A stretch of 40,142 bases of DNA from NCBI RefSeq assembly GCF_003946245.1, contig NZ_RHNN01000031.1, positions 1 through 40,142 on the forward strand, read 5' to 3'. This document shows, piece by piece, positions 8,384 to 15,559 of the stretch. The translations under genes and the position numbers were made by a program. The notes beneath the pieces were generated by a model that worked only from the letters and a program-made list of their open reading frames with translations, was not told the DNA's origin and made no database searches. Each line of letters starts with the position of its first letter. Within the stretch, counting starts at the first letter, position 1. Origin of the DNA: Levilactobacillus cerevisiae (GTDB lineage Bacteria; Bacillota; Bacilli; Lactobacillales; Lactobacillaceae).

Positions 8384-8697
8384 GCCGGCTTACCGTTCGC
8401 CAGATTTAGGCCGGAACGCTGTGGGTAGGACGCCGACAGCCTGAGAATCGGTCTGCCAGCTCGCTTTGAACCGCACGAACCGCGTTTCAAAGTCGCCATT
8501 TTCCAAGAAAGTCACATGGAAAATCCCACGGCTGAGCCTAAATTTGGCTCACTCACGCCTACATAAATTGTATCTAATTACGGTAGACGAACGGTTTCAG
8601 TCCGGCGATGGCCACCTCAATGTCATGTTGAAGAACAGTCATAACCGGAAGAGGACAGAGATGGAGGCAGCTGTGTCGACGGTGTTAGCTGGGCCGT
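8384..8697 (+). repeat. R1 repeat, copy A: structured intergenic element
   Basis: The core 8400-8547 can fold into a closing stem (8400-8411 with 8536-8547, 12 bp with one G-U), a second stem GCTGTGGG/CCCACGGC (8418-8425 with 8525-8532) and three inner hairpins. These are GAC..CGA/TCGGTC near 8429-8452, CTTTGAA/TTCAAAG (8464-8470 with 8486-8492) and a 10-base arm pair at 8498-8507 and 8515-8524. Homology to copy B (33668-33979) continues past the core as a 3' module ending with a short ATG frame at 8661-8702. By eye the core is roughly 90% identical to copy B. The orientation given is the one in which wobble pairs are G-U rather than A-C. Confidence 0.8.
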
Positions 8698-8699
8698 TT

Positions 8700-8757
8700 T
8701 AGGTTCCTTGGAACTTTCGGCCTTAATGCCCGTCAGCTATTCGCCTGCCGGCACACG
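8700..8757 (-). repeat. Truncated R2 repeat behind the permease gene
   Basis: Read on the minus strand directly after the permease stop, GGCGAATAGCTGACGG and GCATTAAGG resemble the 5' part of the R2 element behind ackA (GGCGTTTAGCTGACGA, GCATTAAC). Beyond that point the sequence diverges into a different hairpin (GTTCC/GGAAC inside GGCCG/CGGCC) and merges with the R1 3' module. Confidence 0.6.
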
Positions 8758-8765
8758 CTTTAAAA

Positions 8766-10181
8766 TTACTCATCCAACTTAGAGTCATCAGAATCAGCGA
8801 CAACCGAATTACTGGCCGTTCGCCGATCCTTCAGATACTTACCAACACTCAATGCTGCTAGCCAGAAGATTGAGCCGATCAAGGCAATCAGTGTGTCGAC
8901 CCGGAACAAGAGGACGATGCCCACCATGGCAAGGAACGCCAGGATAAAGTAATCGCTCCACGGAAAGAATGGCATCTTGAAGCCAGTCGTCACCCCCGCT
9001 GCGAGCTGCTGGCGCTTGAATTTGATGTGGGCAACGACGATGGCCCCCCAGATGAACAGGAAGCAGGTCGTGGCCACACTGGAAACAAACGCGAAGACGT
9101 GACCCGGAATCAAAAAGTTAAGGAACACCGATACGGCAATGACCACTGTTGAAAAACGCAGTGCGCGTACCGGTACCTGTGCGTGGGAAAGAACGCCCAT
9201 GCGCTTGGCAAACTTGCCTTTACCCCGGTAAGTTAGGGAGAAGAGCATCCGCCCCGTCGTAAACAGCGAGCTGTTGCAAGCTGAAGCCGCCGCGGTCAGA
9301 ACTACGAAATTGATGACGGCCGCTGCCGACTGAATCCCAACATTTTTGAAAACTTGGACGAAGGGACTGCTGGTTGGTGAAACGGCTTGCCACGGGTAGA
9401 TAGCCATTAAGGCTAAGAGTGACCCCAGGTAGAACAGGATAATTCGTAACGGAATTTCGTTAATCGCTTTAGGCAACACTTTCTTCGGGTTAGCCGTTTC
9501 GGAAGCGGTCATCCCCACCATTTCAATCCCAACGAAGCTGAACAGCACCATTTGGAAAGACAGGAAGAAGCCCTTAGCACCATGGGCAAAGAATCCACCA
9601 GAGACTAAATTAGTGACGCTGGCGTGACCGGCGGGTGTTGGGTAATGAACAGCCACCATGTAGGCGCCGGCTAAGATCAACGCGATAATTGCCACAATTT
9701 TGATAATGGCAAACCAGAATTCCGTTTCGCCAAAGGCACTGACCGTGACAGAGTTCAGCGTCAACAGGATGCCCAGCAAGACGAGTCCGGTGACCCACTG
9801 TGGTAATTGTGGGAACCAGAACTGCATGTATTGCCCGGCAGCCGTGATTTCAGCCATGGCAATCGTAATCCAGCAGACCCAGTAGGTCCAGCCGGCGACG
9901 AAGCTCATATTGTCACCCAGGTATTTCTGAATAAAATCGATGTAGGAATGCGCATTTAAATCCGAGAGCAGTAATTCTCCCAATGCACGCATGAGTAGAA
10001 AACACATGATTCCAGTTACCAGGTAGGCCAACACGATCGATGGTCCCGCTAGGTGAATTGATTGGCCGGCCCCCAAGAACAGCCCCGTTCCGATTGTACC
10101 CCCAAGCGCAATCAGTTGAACGTGGCGACTCTGAAGGCCGCGTGAAAATTCTTGATCCTCATTCACTTGACTTTTTTTCAT
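8766..10181 (-). CDS. Amino acid permease, APC superfamily (AAT type)
   Basis: A 471-residue protein with about 12 hydrophobic segments. The family signature GGTIGTGLFLGAG lies at about residues 26-38 in the first helix, and the conserved EMVGMTASET segment (helix 6-8 region) follows near the middle. It is expected to import amino acids by proton symport at the cytoplasmic membrane; the exact substrate (basic, aromatic or other) cannot be read from sequence. I chose the ATG at 10179-10181, with AAGGGG eight bases upstream; an open frame continues 30 codons upstream but includes the promoter. Repeats R2 (partial) and R1 follow it before a terminator. Confidence 0.9.
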   Translation of the reverse strand: MKKSQVNEDQEFSRGLQSRHVQLIALGGTIGTGLFLGAGQSIHLAGPSIVLAYLVTGIMCFLLMRALGELLLSDLNAHSYIDFIQKYLGDNMSFVAGWTYWVCWITIAMAEITAAGQYMQFWFPQLPQWVTGLVLLGILLTLNSVTVSAFGETEFWFAIIKIVAIIALILAGAYMVAVHYPTPAGHASVTNLVSGGFFAHGAKGFFLSFQMVLFSFVGIEMVGMTASETANPKKVLPKAINEIPLRIILFYLGSLLALMAIYPWQAVSPTSSPFVQVFKNVGIQSAAAVINFVVLTAAASACNSSLFTTGRMLFSLTYRGKGKFAKRMGVLSHAQVPVRALRFSTVVIAVSVFLNFLIPGHVFAFVSSVATTCFLFIWGAIVVAHIKFKRQQLAAGVTTGFKMPFFPWSDYFILAFLAMVGIVLLFRVDTLIALIGSIFWLAALSVGKYLKDRRTASNSVVADSDDSKLDE

Positions 10182-10206
10182 CTTAATCGCCCCTTTGTTG
10201 AAATTC

Positions 10207-10212
10207 ATTATA
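10207..10212 (-). promoter_or_regulatory. -10 box of the permease gene
   Basis: TATAAT on the minus strand 26 bases upstream of the chosen start; the -35 region (TAGCTT at 17 bases) is poor. The rest of 10213-10424 holds no gene, only AT-rich DNA around 10300-10340. Confidence 0.5.
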
Positions 10213-10424
10213 CACGTCCAGGGGGTCAAAGCTAGTACCAGCAATGGTTGGTTCGGTAAATTAAAAAGCATTGCAGGCCCGGTGCAAACCGTTTTGAATC
10301 ACTTTAATATTATTTACATGAAAAAAATTCAACTATAGTTGCGAGCTGGTGTTGGCGACCGCTGCTGACACGCACTCAGTAGTTTCGCCACACCCGTTTC
10401 CGCTAGCATCCCCAACTTTTCTGC

Positions 10425-10468
10425 AAAAAAAATAGTCCTACCAACACAATGACGTGTGGTGGAACTAT
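10425..10468 (-). terminator. Terminator behind ackA and its R2 repeat
   Basis: On the minus strand 10468-10454 pairs with 10447-10432, followed by a run of eight T. It closes the comG-methyltransferase-ackA transcription unit. Confidence 0.85.
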
Positions 10469-10469
10469 T

Positions 10470-10630
10470 CTGAGGCTGCGACAAAAGCTACACCCCGAAT
10501 TAACATTGCTGAAACGTGCCCCAACAGGCAGCTGATTCCGCTTAACACTGCTAACCAAACAATCCAAGACCAGGATTATTCGGTTAGCACCGTTAATGCT
10601 CGTCAGCTAAACGCCTGTTGGCTCACTCTT
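10470..10630 (-). repeat. R2 repeat, copy behind ackA
   Basis: Starts five bases after the ackA stop codon on the same strand. The main hairpin has a 16-bp stem, GCTAACCGAATAATCC pairing with GGATTGTTTGGTTAGC (two wobbles), around a 7-base loop. It is enclosed by GC(A)TTAAC/GTTAAGC and then by AGCTGA/TCAGCT. The second full copy, at 19843-20020, has the same layout with different but again complementary bases. Confidence 0.75.
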
Positions 10631-10634
10631 CTCT

Positions 10635-11825
10635 TTATTTCCGTAAGCGTTCAATGTCCCGAACGATCATTAATTCTTCATCAGTTGGGATCAAGAGCGT
10701 CTTGATCTTTGAACCGTCCTTACTCAAGTCACGTTCAACCCCACGAATGTTGTTCTTTTCTGGGTCGACACCAATGCCAAAGTAAGCTAACTTGTCAGCA
10801 ACTTCTTGACGAATCGTGATGTCATTTTCACCAACACCGGCAGTGAAGACAATTGCGTCAGCGCCGCCCAATTCAGCCAGGTAAGCACCCACGTAACGGA
10901 CAATCCGGTCGATGAACATGTCCCGTGCCAACTTAGCCCGGGGGTTCTTAGCTTGAACCTTTTCCAGGTCACGCATATCAGCGGAAACACCAGACACACC
11001 AATCAACCCAGACTTCTTGTTCAAGATGTTGATCATGTCGTTTGGCTTGTCAATGTTAAGTTTTTCCATCAAGTAAGCAACTAAGGAGGCATCGATGTCC
11101 CCAGAACGCGTTGCCATTTCAATCCCAGCCAATGGCGTGAAGCCCATGGATGTATCGAAGGACTTGCCATCCTTGATAGCAGTGATTGACCCACCAGCAC
11201 CCAAGTGCATCGTGATCAACTTTAAGTCCTTCAACGGCTTGCCAAGCATGGCTGCGGCGCGGCCGGCCACGTAACGGTGACTCGTCCCGTGGGCACCATA
11301 CTTCCGCGCACCATACTTTTCATAGTACTCGTAAGGAATGGCGTACATGTAGTTTTCTTGGGGCATGGAGGTGTGGAAAGAGGTATCAAAAACAGCCACA
11401 CTCAGCACGTTAGGTAAGATTTTCTTGAAAGCTTCAATCCCTAAAGCAGCGGCTGGGTTGTGTAATGGGGCGTATTCGGACAAGTCTTTGATTTTTTGTA
11501 AAACATCATCGTCAATCACAGCGGAGTCCTTGAAATCTTGGCCCCCAGCAACGACCCGGTGACCAATACCAGTGATTTCGTTGAAGTCCGTGATAATCTT
11601 CAACTCGGTCAATTGGTCCAGCATTAATTGAATAGCCGCGCTATGGTCGTTAACGTCCTCATGCGTTTCGTACTTTTGGCCGTCACCATACTTGATTTCA
11701 ACCAAAGAGTTGCCCAAGCCAATCCGGTCAATGGCCCCTTCGGCGATGACTGATTCTGCTGGCATCTCAAATAATTTAAATTTTAAAGTTGAACTGCCGG
11801 CGTTGATTGCTAATGATTTTCCCAT
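10635..11825 (-). CDS. ackA: Acetate kinase
   Basis: A 396-residue enzyme of the ASKHA fold that makes ATP and acetate from acetyl phosphate and ADP, the last step of acetate production in the heterolactic and mixed-acid routes. The N-terminal signature INAGSSTLKFKL is at residues 7-18. Further family blocks are GHRVVAGG, VFDTSFH, RYGAHGTSHRYV-like (KYGAHGTSHRYV), HLGAGGSI, and FTAGVGEN near residue 327. Length is typical. AAGGAG lies nine bases before the ATG. It sits 15 bases after the methyltransferase gene at the end of the com operon, an order also known from other lactobacilli and streptococci. Confidence 0.97.
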   Translation of the reverse strand: MGKSLAINAGSSTLKFKLFEMPAESVIAEGAIDRIGLGNSLVEIKYGDGQKYETHEDVNDHSAAIQLMLDQLTELKIITDFNEITGIGHRVVAGGQDFKDSAVIDDDVLQKIKDLSEYAPLHNPAAALGIEAFKKILPNVLSVAVFDTSFHTSMPQENYMYAIPYEYYEKYGARKYGAHGTSHRYVAGRAAAMLGKPLKDLKLITMHLGAGGSITAIKDGKSFDTSMGFTPLAGIEMATRSGDIDASLVAYLMEKLNIDKPNDMINILNKKSGLIGVSGVSADMRDLEKVQAKNPRAKLARDMFIDRIVRYVGAYLAELGGADAIVFTAGVGENDITIRQEVADKLAYFGIGVDPEKNNIRGVERDLSKDGSKIKTLLIPTDEELMIVRDIERLRK

Positions 11826-11840
11826 GTGGTATTTCTCCTT

Positions 11841-12863
11841 TTATGTGCGATCCGTCAAAAGGTATTGTTCTTCCCATTGGACGATTTCCGCAACAAACTT
11901 TTGGAACGCTGATTGATTCTTAAATGATGGAAATTCACCCAACATCACTTGTTCGACTTGCTTGGCTCCCGCACCTGGCTTCTGGAGAATCAGAATTGCC
12001 TTTTGTGCGCTAGCATTTGCAAACAGTTCTGCAGGTAAATTTAATAATCCCTGCAGATAGGCATTATTCGGTAACCATTTCAGTAAGTTTTGTGCCTGTT
12101 CACTCTGAAAGAGTTGTGAAGGTACCAGAAAGACGCCGATACCACCTGGTGTTAACTGATTAATGGCTTGTTCCAGCAATAAATGGTGCACGTAGGTGTG
12201 CCCGCTCGTGGCTGCCGTCTTAAAATTAACCGCGTTGTCATCGACTGGGTAATACCCAATTGGTAAGTCCGCAACAATCAGATCGCTAGCTGGTACTAAT
12301 AACCGTTCCAGGGCATCCTGGTGAATCAATTCCACCGGCACCCTTTGTAGGTCACTAGAAGTTTGAGCAATGGCCAACATCGTGTCATCGTTGTCCACCC
12401 CGTACGCATCAATTTTACCAGCAACCACGGCTTTAAGCTGTGAAATCACTGCAGTTAACAAGTTGCCCGTTCCTACCGTCAGATCTAGCAAAGACAGGTG
12501 CGTCTTGCCCTTCTCCAACCGCGTAACCAGATAGCCCATGATGTAGGCAATCGTATCGGGCGTTAACTGATGATTGGCTTGGATTTCATCAATGCGAATT
12601 GCCTTGAGCATCACCAACTGGACTGCTCGTCTAACCGTTTCTGCATCAAAACTTTGCCAATCCACCTGCTGGTACAAGTCGTTCAGTTGCGCAACAGTCT
12701 CCTCTTTAGGACGGCCGTCTTCAACCTGAACTTGTCCGTTGAGCAGGTTATCCCCGGTCTCAACGAACGCATCTAAATAAGATGTGCTTAGTGCTGCTTG
12801 TAAGGTCGTTGTTGATTCATCAAGCACCTTAAAGAGCGCTTCAGTCTGTTCTTGTGACAGCAC
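11841..12863 (-). CDS. Class I SAM-dependent methyltransferase of the comG locus (N6-adenine-MTase-like)
   Basis: A 340-residue protein. The N-terminal third is helical. The Rossmann-type domain starts with motif I LLDLTVGTGNLLTAV (about residues 125-140), then YGVDND for the ribose-binding acidic residue, and DLPIGYYP at the NPPY-like catalytic position. The closest named relatives are the YtxK-type proteins encoded behind comG genes. Asp-Leu-Pro-Ile in place of Asn-Pro-Pro-Tyr makes classical DNA adenine methylation uncertain. The start is GTG at 12861-12863 with AAGGAGG six bases upstream. It lies 88 bases after comGG and 15 before ackA, in line with a common transcript. Confidence 0.87.
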   Translation of the reverse strand: MLSQEQTEALFKVLDESTTTLQAALSTSYLDAFVETGDNLLNGQVQVEDGRPKEETVAQLNDLYQQVDWQSFDAETVRRAVQLVMLKAIRIDEIQANHQLTPDTIAYIMGYLVTRLEKGKTHLSLLDLTVGTGNLLTAVISQLKAVVAGKIDAYGVDNDDTMLAIAQTSSDLQRVPVELIHQDALERLLVPASDLIVADLPIGYYPVDDNAVNFKTAATSGHTYVHHLLLEQAINQLTPGGIGVFLVPSQLFQSEQAQNLLKWLPNNAYLQGLLNLPAELFANASAQKAILILQKPGAGAKQVEQVMLGEFPSFKNQSAFQKFVAEIVQWEEQYLLTDRT

Positions 12864-12951
12864 GCTTCGCCTCCTTGTGAAAAATCCGTGACACGTGTAT
12901 CCGCTATCTATACTACCGATTTTTAAGCGGTTATTCAAGCAATCTTTCGGG

Positions 12952-13197
12952 CTAATCCTGTTTCGCGGGCTTTTCCTGCCGCTGTGCTGGTCGCTTTTTC
13001 ACATGCCGCTTCGTTTGGCGCTCAATCACTCGGGTAGTCTGCGCGTAATCACGGGTCAACTGGTTCGTTGTCTCTCGCCGCGCCGTTAAGCCAACGCTCA
13101 CCACACTCAAAAGCAAGCTGACACTAGCCAAGAAGAACAGTGCCCAGAGCGTCAGGAATCCTTGATGCCGCGTAAATCGACCAATGTTTCTTGCCAT
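12952..13197 (-). CDS. comGG: ComGG-like minor pseudopilin (by position)
   Basis: An 81-residue protein, short for ComGG. It has a basic N terminus, then HQGFLTLWALFFLASVS with a Gly-Phe peptidase-like site at residues 13-14 and one hydrophobic helix, followed by a very polar Lys/Arg/Gln tail. The usual Glu at +5 of pseudopilins is not present. The assignment rests on position after comGF (46-base overlap) and on this layout; primary-sequence similarity is weak. GGGAGGG is six bases upstream of the ATG. It would be a minor component of the DNA-uptake pseudopilus. Confidence 0.62.
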   Translation of the reverse strand: MARNIGRFTRHQGFLTLWALFFLASVSLLLSVVSVGLTARRETTNQLTRDYAQTTRVIERQTKRHVKKRPAQRQEKPAKQD

Positions 13198-13580
13198 GGT
13201 AAACCCTCCCGTTTGATTTTTAACGCTACCACACCCGATTTGACCTCCCGCCAGTGAATCGCTGTCACGCTCCGCAAGAGCGGATAATAACCTTGCCCCT
13301 GAGTGTTAGTCAGTTTTAAGGTCTGCTTACGATCAACGGATAGTCGCAATGTCTTCAGCTCCTGTTGGTCATAAATCAACAACACATCGTCAACTGCGGC
13401 GGTCACGCGGTAGCGTCCGGACTGTTCCAGGAGCTGGACCAACTGATACCAGGCAACCGGGTCACGGCGGATGGGTCGCAAAAAGGTGCGTTCAGTCCCC
13501 GTCACCAAAAGAAACATCCCCGCCGCGATTACCAACGCTACCACCGTTTCAATTAAAGTGAAACCAGCTCGCCGCTTCAT
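13152..13580 (-). CDS. comGF: ComGF, minor pseudopilin of the DNA-uptake apparatus
   Basis: A 142-residue protein with a type IV prepilin-like leader: RRAG followed by FTLIETVVALVI, where Gly6|Phe7 is the expected ComC/PilD cleavage site and Glu11 is the +5 glutamate. The rest fits the ComGF domain (VDDVLLIYD, LRSVTAIHW). Its ATG overlaps the comGE stop as ATGA, and its 3' end overlaps comGG, so translation is coupled throughout. The role in competence is known from B. subtilis; function here is inferred. Confidence 0.85.
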   Translation of the reverse strand: MKRRAGFTLIETVVALVIAAGMFLLVTGTERTFLRPIRRDPVAWYQLVQLLEQSGRYRVTAAVDDVLLIYDQQELKTLRLSVDRKQTLKLTNTQGQGYYPLLRSVTAIHWREVKSGVVALKIKREGLPWQETLVDLRGIKDS

Positions 13581-13783
13581 TGCGCCGCAACCCAGGCCAG
13601 CAATGCACGGTCATGTTGCCGGCGCACGGCAGTCAGCTTGGCCTGTCGTTGTTGTTCCAAGCGCTGACTCGTTTGGAGAAAATCCTGAGTCAATGTCACC
13701 GCCAAACACACGATTGCCAGTGCCAACAAAGCATCAGGCAAGACCCAGCCGTTACGGGTGCCGCGTTTTCGTGGCTTCCACAT
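13577..13783 (-). CDS. comGE: ComGE-like minor pseudopilin
   Basis: A 68-residue protein with a basic N terminus, then NGWVLPDALLALAIV: a Gly followed by a hydrophobic helix with Asp in place of Glu at about +5, then a charged helix. It is named from its place between comGD and comGF. The ATG at 13781-13783 has GGGAGGAG nine bases upstream; a longer in-frame reading upstream would lie inside comGD without a ribosome site. It overlaps comGD by 32 bases and comGF by 4. Confidence 0.72.
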   Translation of the reverse strand: MWKPRKRGTRNGWVLPDALLALAIVCLAVTLTQDFLQTSQRLEQQRQAKLTAVRRQHDRALLAWVAAQ

Positions 13784-14204
13784 AGAAAATCGCTCCTCCC
13801 AATTGAAATGTTTGATAGAACCAGTGATGGCTGGCCGTACTGTGCCATTCAATCCATAACGCCGTGGCCGCACCAGAGGGATAAATCACCCAGCCAGAAC
13901 CACCTTGACGCCACTGCAAGGTTTGTGGAATTTTCAGATGCCCCAACGGCTGATGCCCCTTGACCGTTTGCATCCGTACGACGTGTCGGTCTGGCTCTAT
14001 CTTAATGCTGACCATCTCCTGGCGGCGTATCGCCTGTTGACGGCCGGCGGTCCACATCCGTTGCCACGATGGCCAGAATGCCTGCTCAGCGAGTTGACTT
14101 TGGTGCCGTTGCCCCTGAAACGTGACCAGCACAGCCAAACCGGAAACAATGGTTAACACCAACAGGGTCTCAACTAAGGTAAAACCGCTACTTTTCCTTA
14201 GCAA
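13752..14204 (-). CDS. comGD: ComGD, minor pseudopilin
   Basis: A 150-residue protein. The prepilin leader ends SSG and is followed by FTLVETLLVLTIVSG, with the +5 Glu present. The globular part has the RQEMVSIKIEPD and LQWRQGGSG segments of GspH/FimT-like minor pilins. The start is probably TTG at 14202-14204, with AAGGGGG nine bases upstream inside comGC; a further 14 in-frame codons upstream have no ribosome site. It overlaps comGC by 17 bases. Confidence 0.85.
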   Translation of the reverse strand: MLRKSSGFTLVETLLVLTIVSGLAVLVTFQGQRHQSQLAEQAFWPSWQRMWTAGRQQAIRRQEMVSIKIEPDRHVVRMQTVKGHQPLGHLKIPQTLQWRQGGSGWVIYPSGAATALWIEWHSTASHHWFYQTFQLGGAIFYVEATKTRHP

Positions 14205-14511
14205 GCGCTTGATCCCCCTTGATGATAATCTGCTCCTGCTGTGCACGGGCCACTTGTTGGGCAGTTAAGTAATGACCCGCTTTAAGCTCGGCAAACGTGA
14301 CGTGCGGCTGTTGATCATCCTTCAGGGGATGGTCGTCTAAATAGGCGGTCACTTGGCCCTGCACAACCGTCGTCATGGCATTACCGTGAATCTTACTGGC
14401 CCGTTGTCGCTGGGTGTTCAGATTGGGCAAGATGATCAGAATCAAGAGTGAAATAATGAACAGTACAATTGTCATTTCTACTAAGGTAAATCCTCGGCGC
14501 ACGTTAGTCAT
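14188..14511 (-). CDS. comGC: ComGC, major competence pseudopilin
   Basis: A 107-residue protein with the strongest prepilin signal of the operon: VRRG followed by FTLVEMTIVLFIISLLILIIL, Gly7|Phe8 cleavage and +5 Glu. The short hydrophilic body is typical of ComGC. It forms the transformation pseudopilus that carries DNA across the cell wall (known from the family). It overlaps comGB by eight bases, and an AGGGGG site lies six bases before the ATG. Confidence 0.95.
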   Translation of the reverse strand: MTNVRRGFTLVEMTIVLFIISLLILIILPNLNTQRQRASKIHGNAMTTVVQGQVTAYLDDHPLKDDQQPHVTFAELKAGHYLTAQQVARAQQEQIIIKGDQALAKEK

Positions 14512-15559
14512 TGTAGACCCCCTGTAAGTTCTGATACATTGGTAAGAGCAGGCTCAAATAAGCACCCACAATCAGCAGGGCCACTACCCCCAACAAGATA
14601 GGTTGAACCAGCGCCAGCCCCCGTTCCGTCCGCCGAACCAAATCACGATACTGCAGCGTACTAAAGGCGCGCAACTCACGGGCCAGTTGCCGATTCGTAC
14701 TCCCCTTTTGAAGAAAAATCAGCAATTGTCTGGGAATGAACTGTTGCCCGCGAAGCCAGCCGACTGGCGACTGGCCAGCTGCCAACTGTTGTTCCAATTT
14801 CCTGGCAAGCTGGTGCAACAAGGCCCGTTCAGGCAACTGCTGGAGAACTCCCATCATCTGTTTCACACTCAAGCCGCTTTGGACCAGTTGGCTCAGGTTC
14901 GCTGTCAGATAGTACGCGTAATAGGCCTGACAAATCCGCCCCACGTAGGGCACCCGCAAATACAGACTCGCCAGTTGTAGGCTGGGTTGCCGCGCCCACC
15001 ATCGCCAGCCGGCCACGAGGCCCCCTACTGCCAGTGCCACGCCACCAAACCACAGATAGTGGGTCCAATTCACTCCCACTGTCGTCGCTGGCGCCAAGTC
15101 TTGCTGCAGCTGCGGCAAGATGCCAACCTGCAGTGTCACAAACAAGCCTGCCATACTCACGAAGAGGCCCAACGGATACGCCATCAGTTGACGCAGTTTT
15201 TGGCGCTGGGTGGCCATTAACCGCAACAACTCCGCCGCCTCCTTAAGTGCCGGGGCCAACGCGCCGTACGTCGTGGTCAATTGCAGTTGAAAGTACACGT
15301 TTGGTTGCAGGTATGGCGCTAACAGGGGCACCAACTCTGCGCCAGCTAACAGCTCCCGCTCAATGTCTTGGAGGCTATCCGGAAAGTCGCCCCCGACCGT
15401 CCGCATAAAGGTCACCGCCTGCTTGAGTGAAAAGCCACTTGCCAATTGATCCGCCAGCAGCTGGCAGAATCGGGCCTGCGTGGTCAATGACCACTTAGCC
15501 GACCCGAAACTGATTCGCCGTCGCCAACGTGATTGTGTTGCTTGCCACTGATTCTTCAA
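14504..15559 (-). CDS. comGB: ComGB, polytopic membrane protein of the competence pilus
   Basis: A 351-residue GspF/PilC-family protein with two repeats of the T2SSF domain: FCQLLADQLASGFSLKQAV near residue 31 and its counterpart YYLTANLSQLVQSGLSVKQ near residue 212. Hydrophobic helices lie at about 126-147, 165-185 and 321-343. It anchors the ComGA ATPase at the membrane. The start is TTG (15557-15559) with AAAGGTGG about 10 bases upstream, and it overlaps comGA by 65 bases. Confidence 0.93.
   Translation of the reverse strand: MKNQWQATQSRWRRRISFGSAKWSLTTQARFCQLLADQLASGFSLKQAVTFMRTVGGDFPDSLQDIERELLAGAELVPLLAPYLQPNVYFQLQLTTTYGALAPALKEAAELLRLMATQRQKLRQLMAYPLGLFVSMAGLFVTLQVGILPQLQQDLAPATTVGVNWTHYLWFGGVALAVGGLVAGWRWWARQPSLQLASLYLRVPYVGRICQAYYAYYLTANLSQLVQSGLSVKQMMGVLQQLPERALLHQLARKLEQQLAAGQSPVGWLRGQQFIPRQLLIFLQKGSTNRQLARELRAFSTLQYRDLVRRTERGLALVQPILLGVVALLIVGAYLSLLLPMYQNLQGVYND

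Noticed and set aside
10281..10296. cre-like sequence upstream of the permease promoter
   Set aside because: Only about 11 of 14 positions fit and the flanking TG/CA ends are missing; much weaker than the site at 32124-32137.
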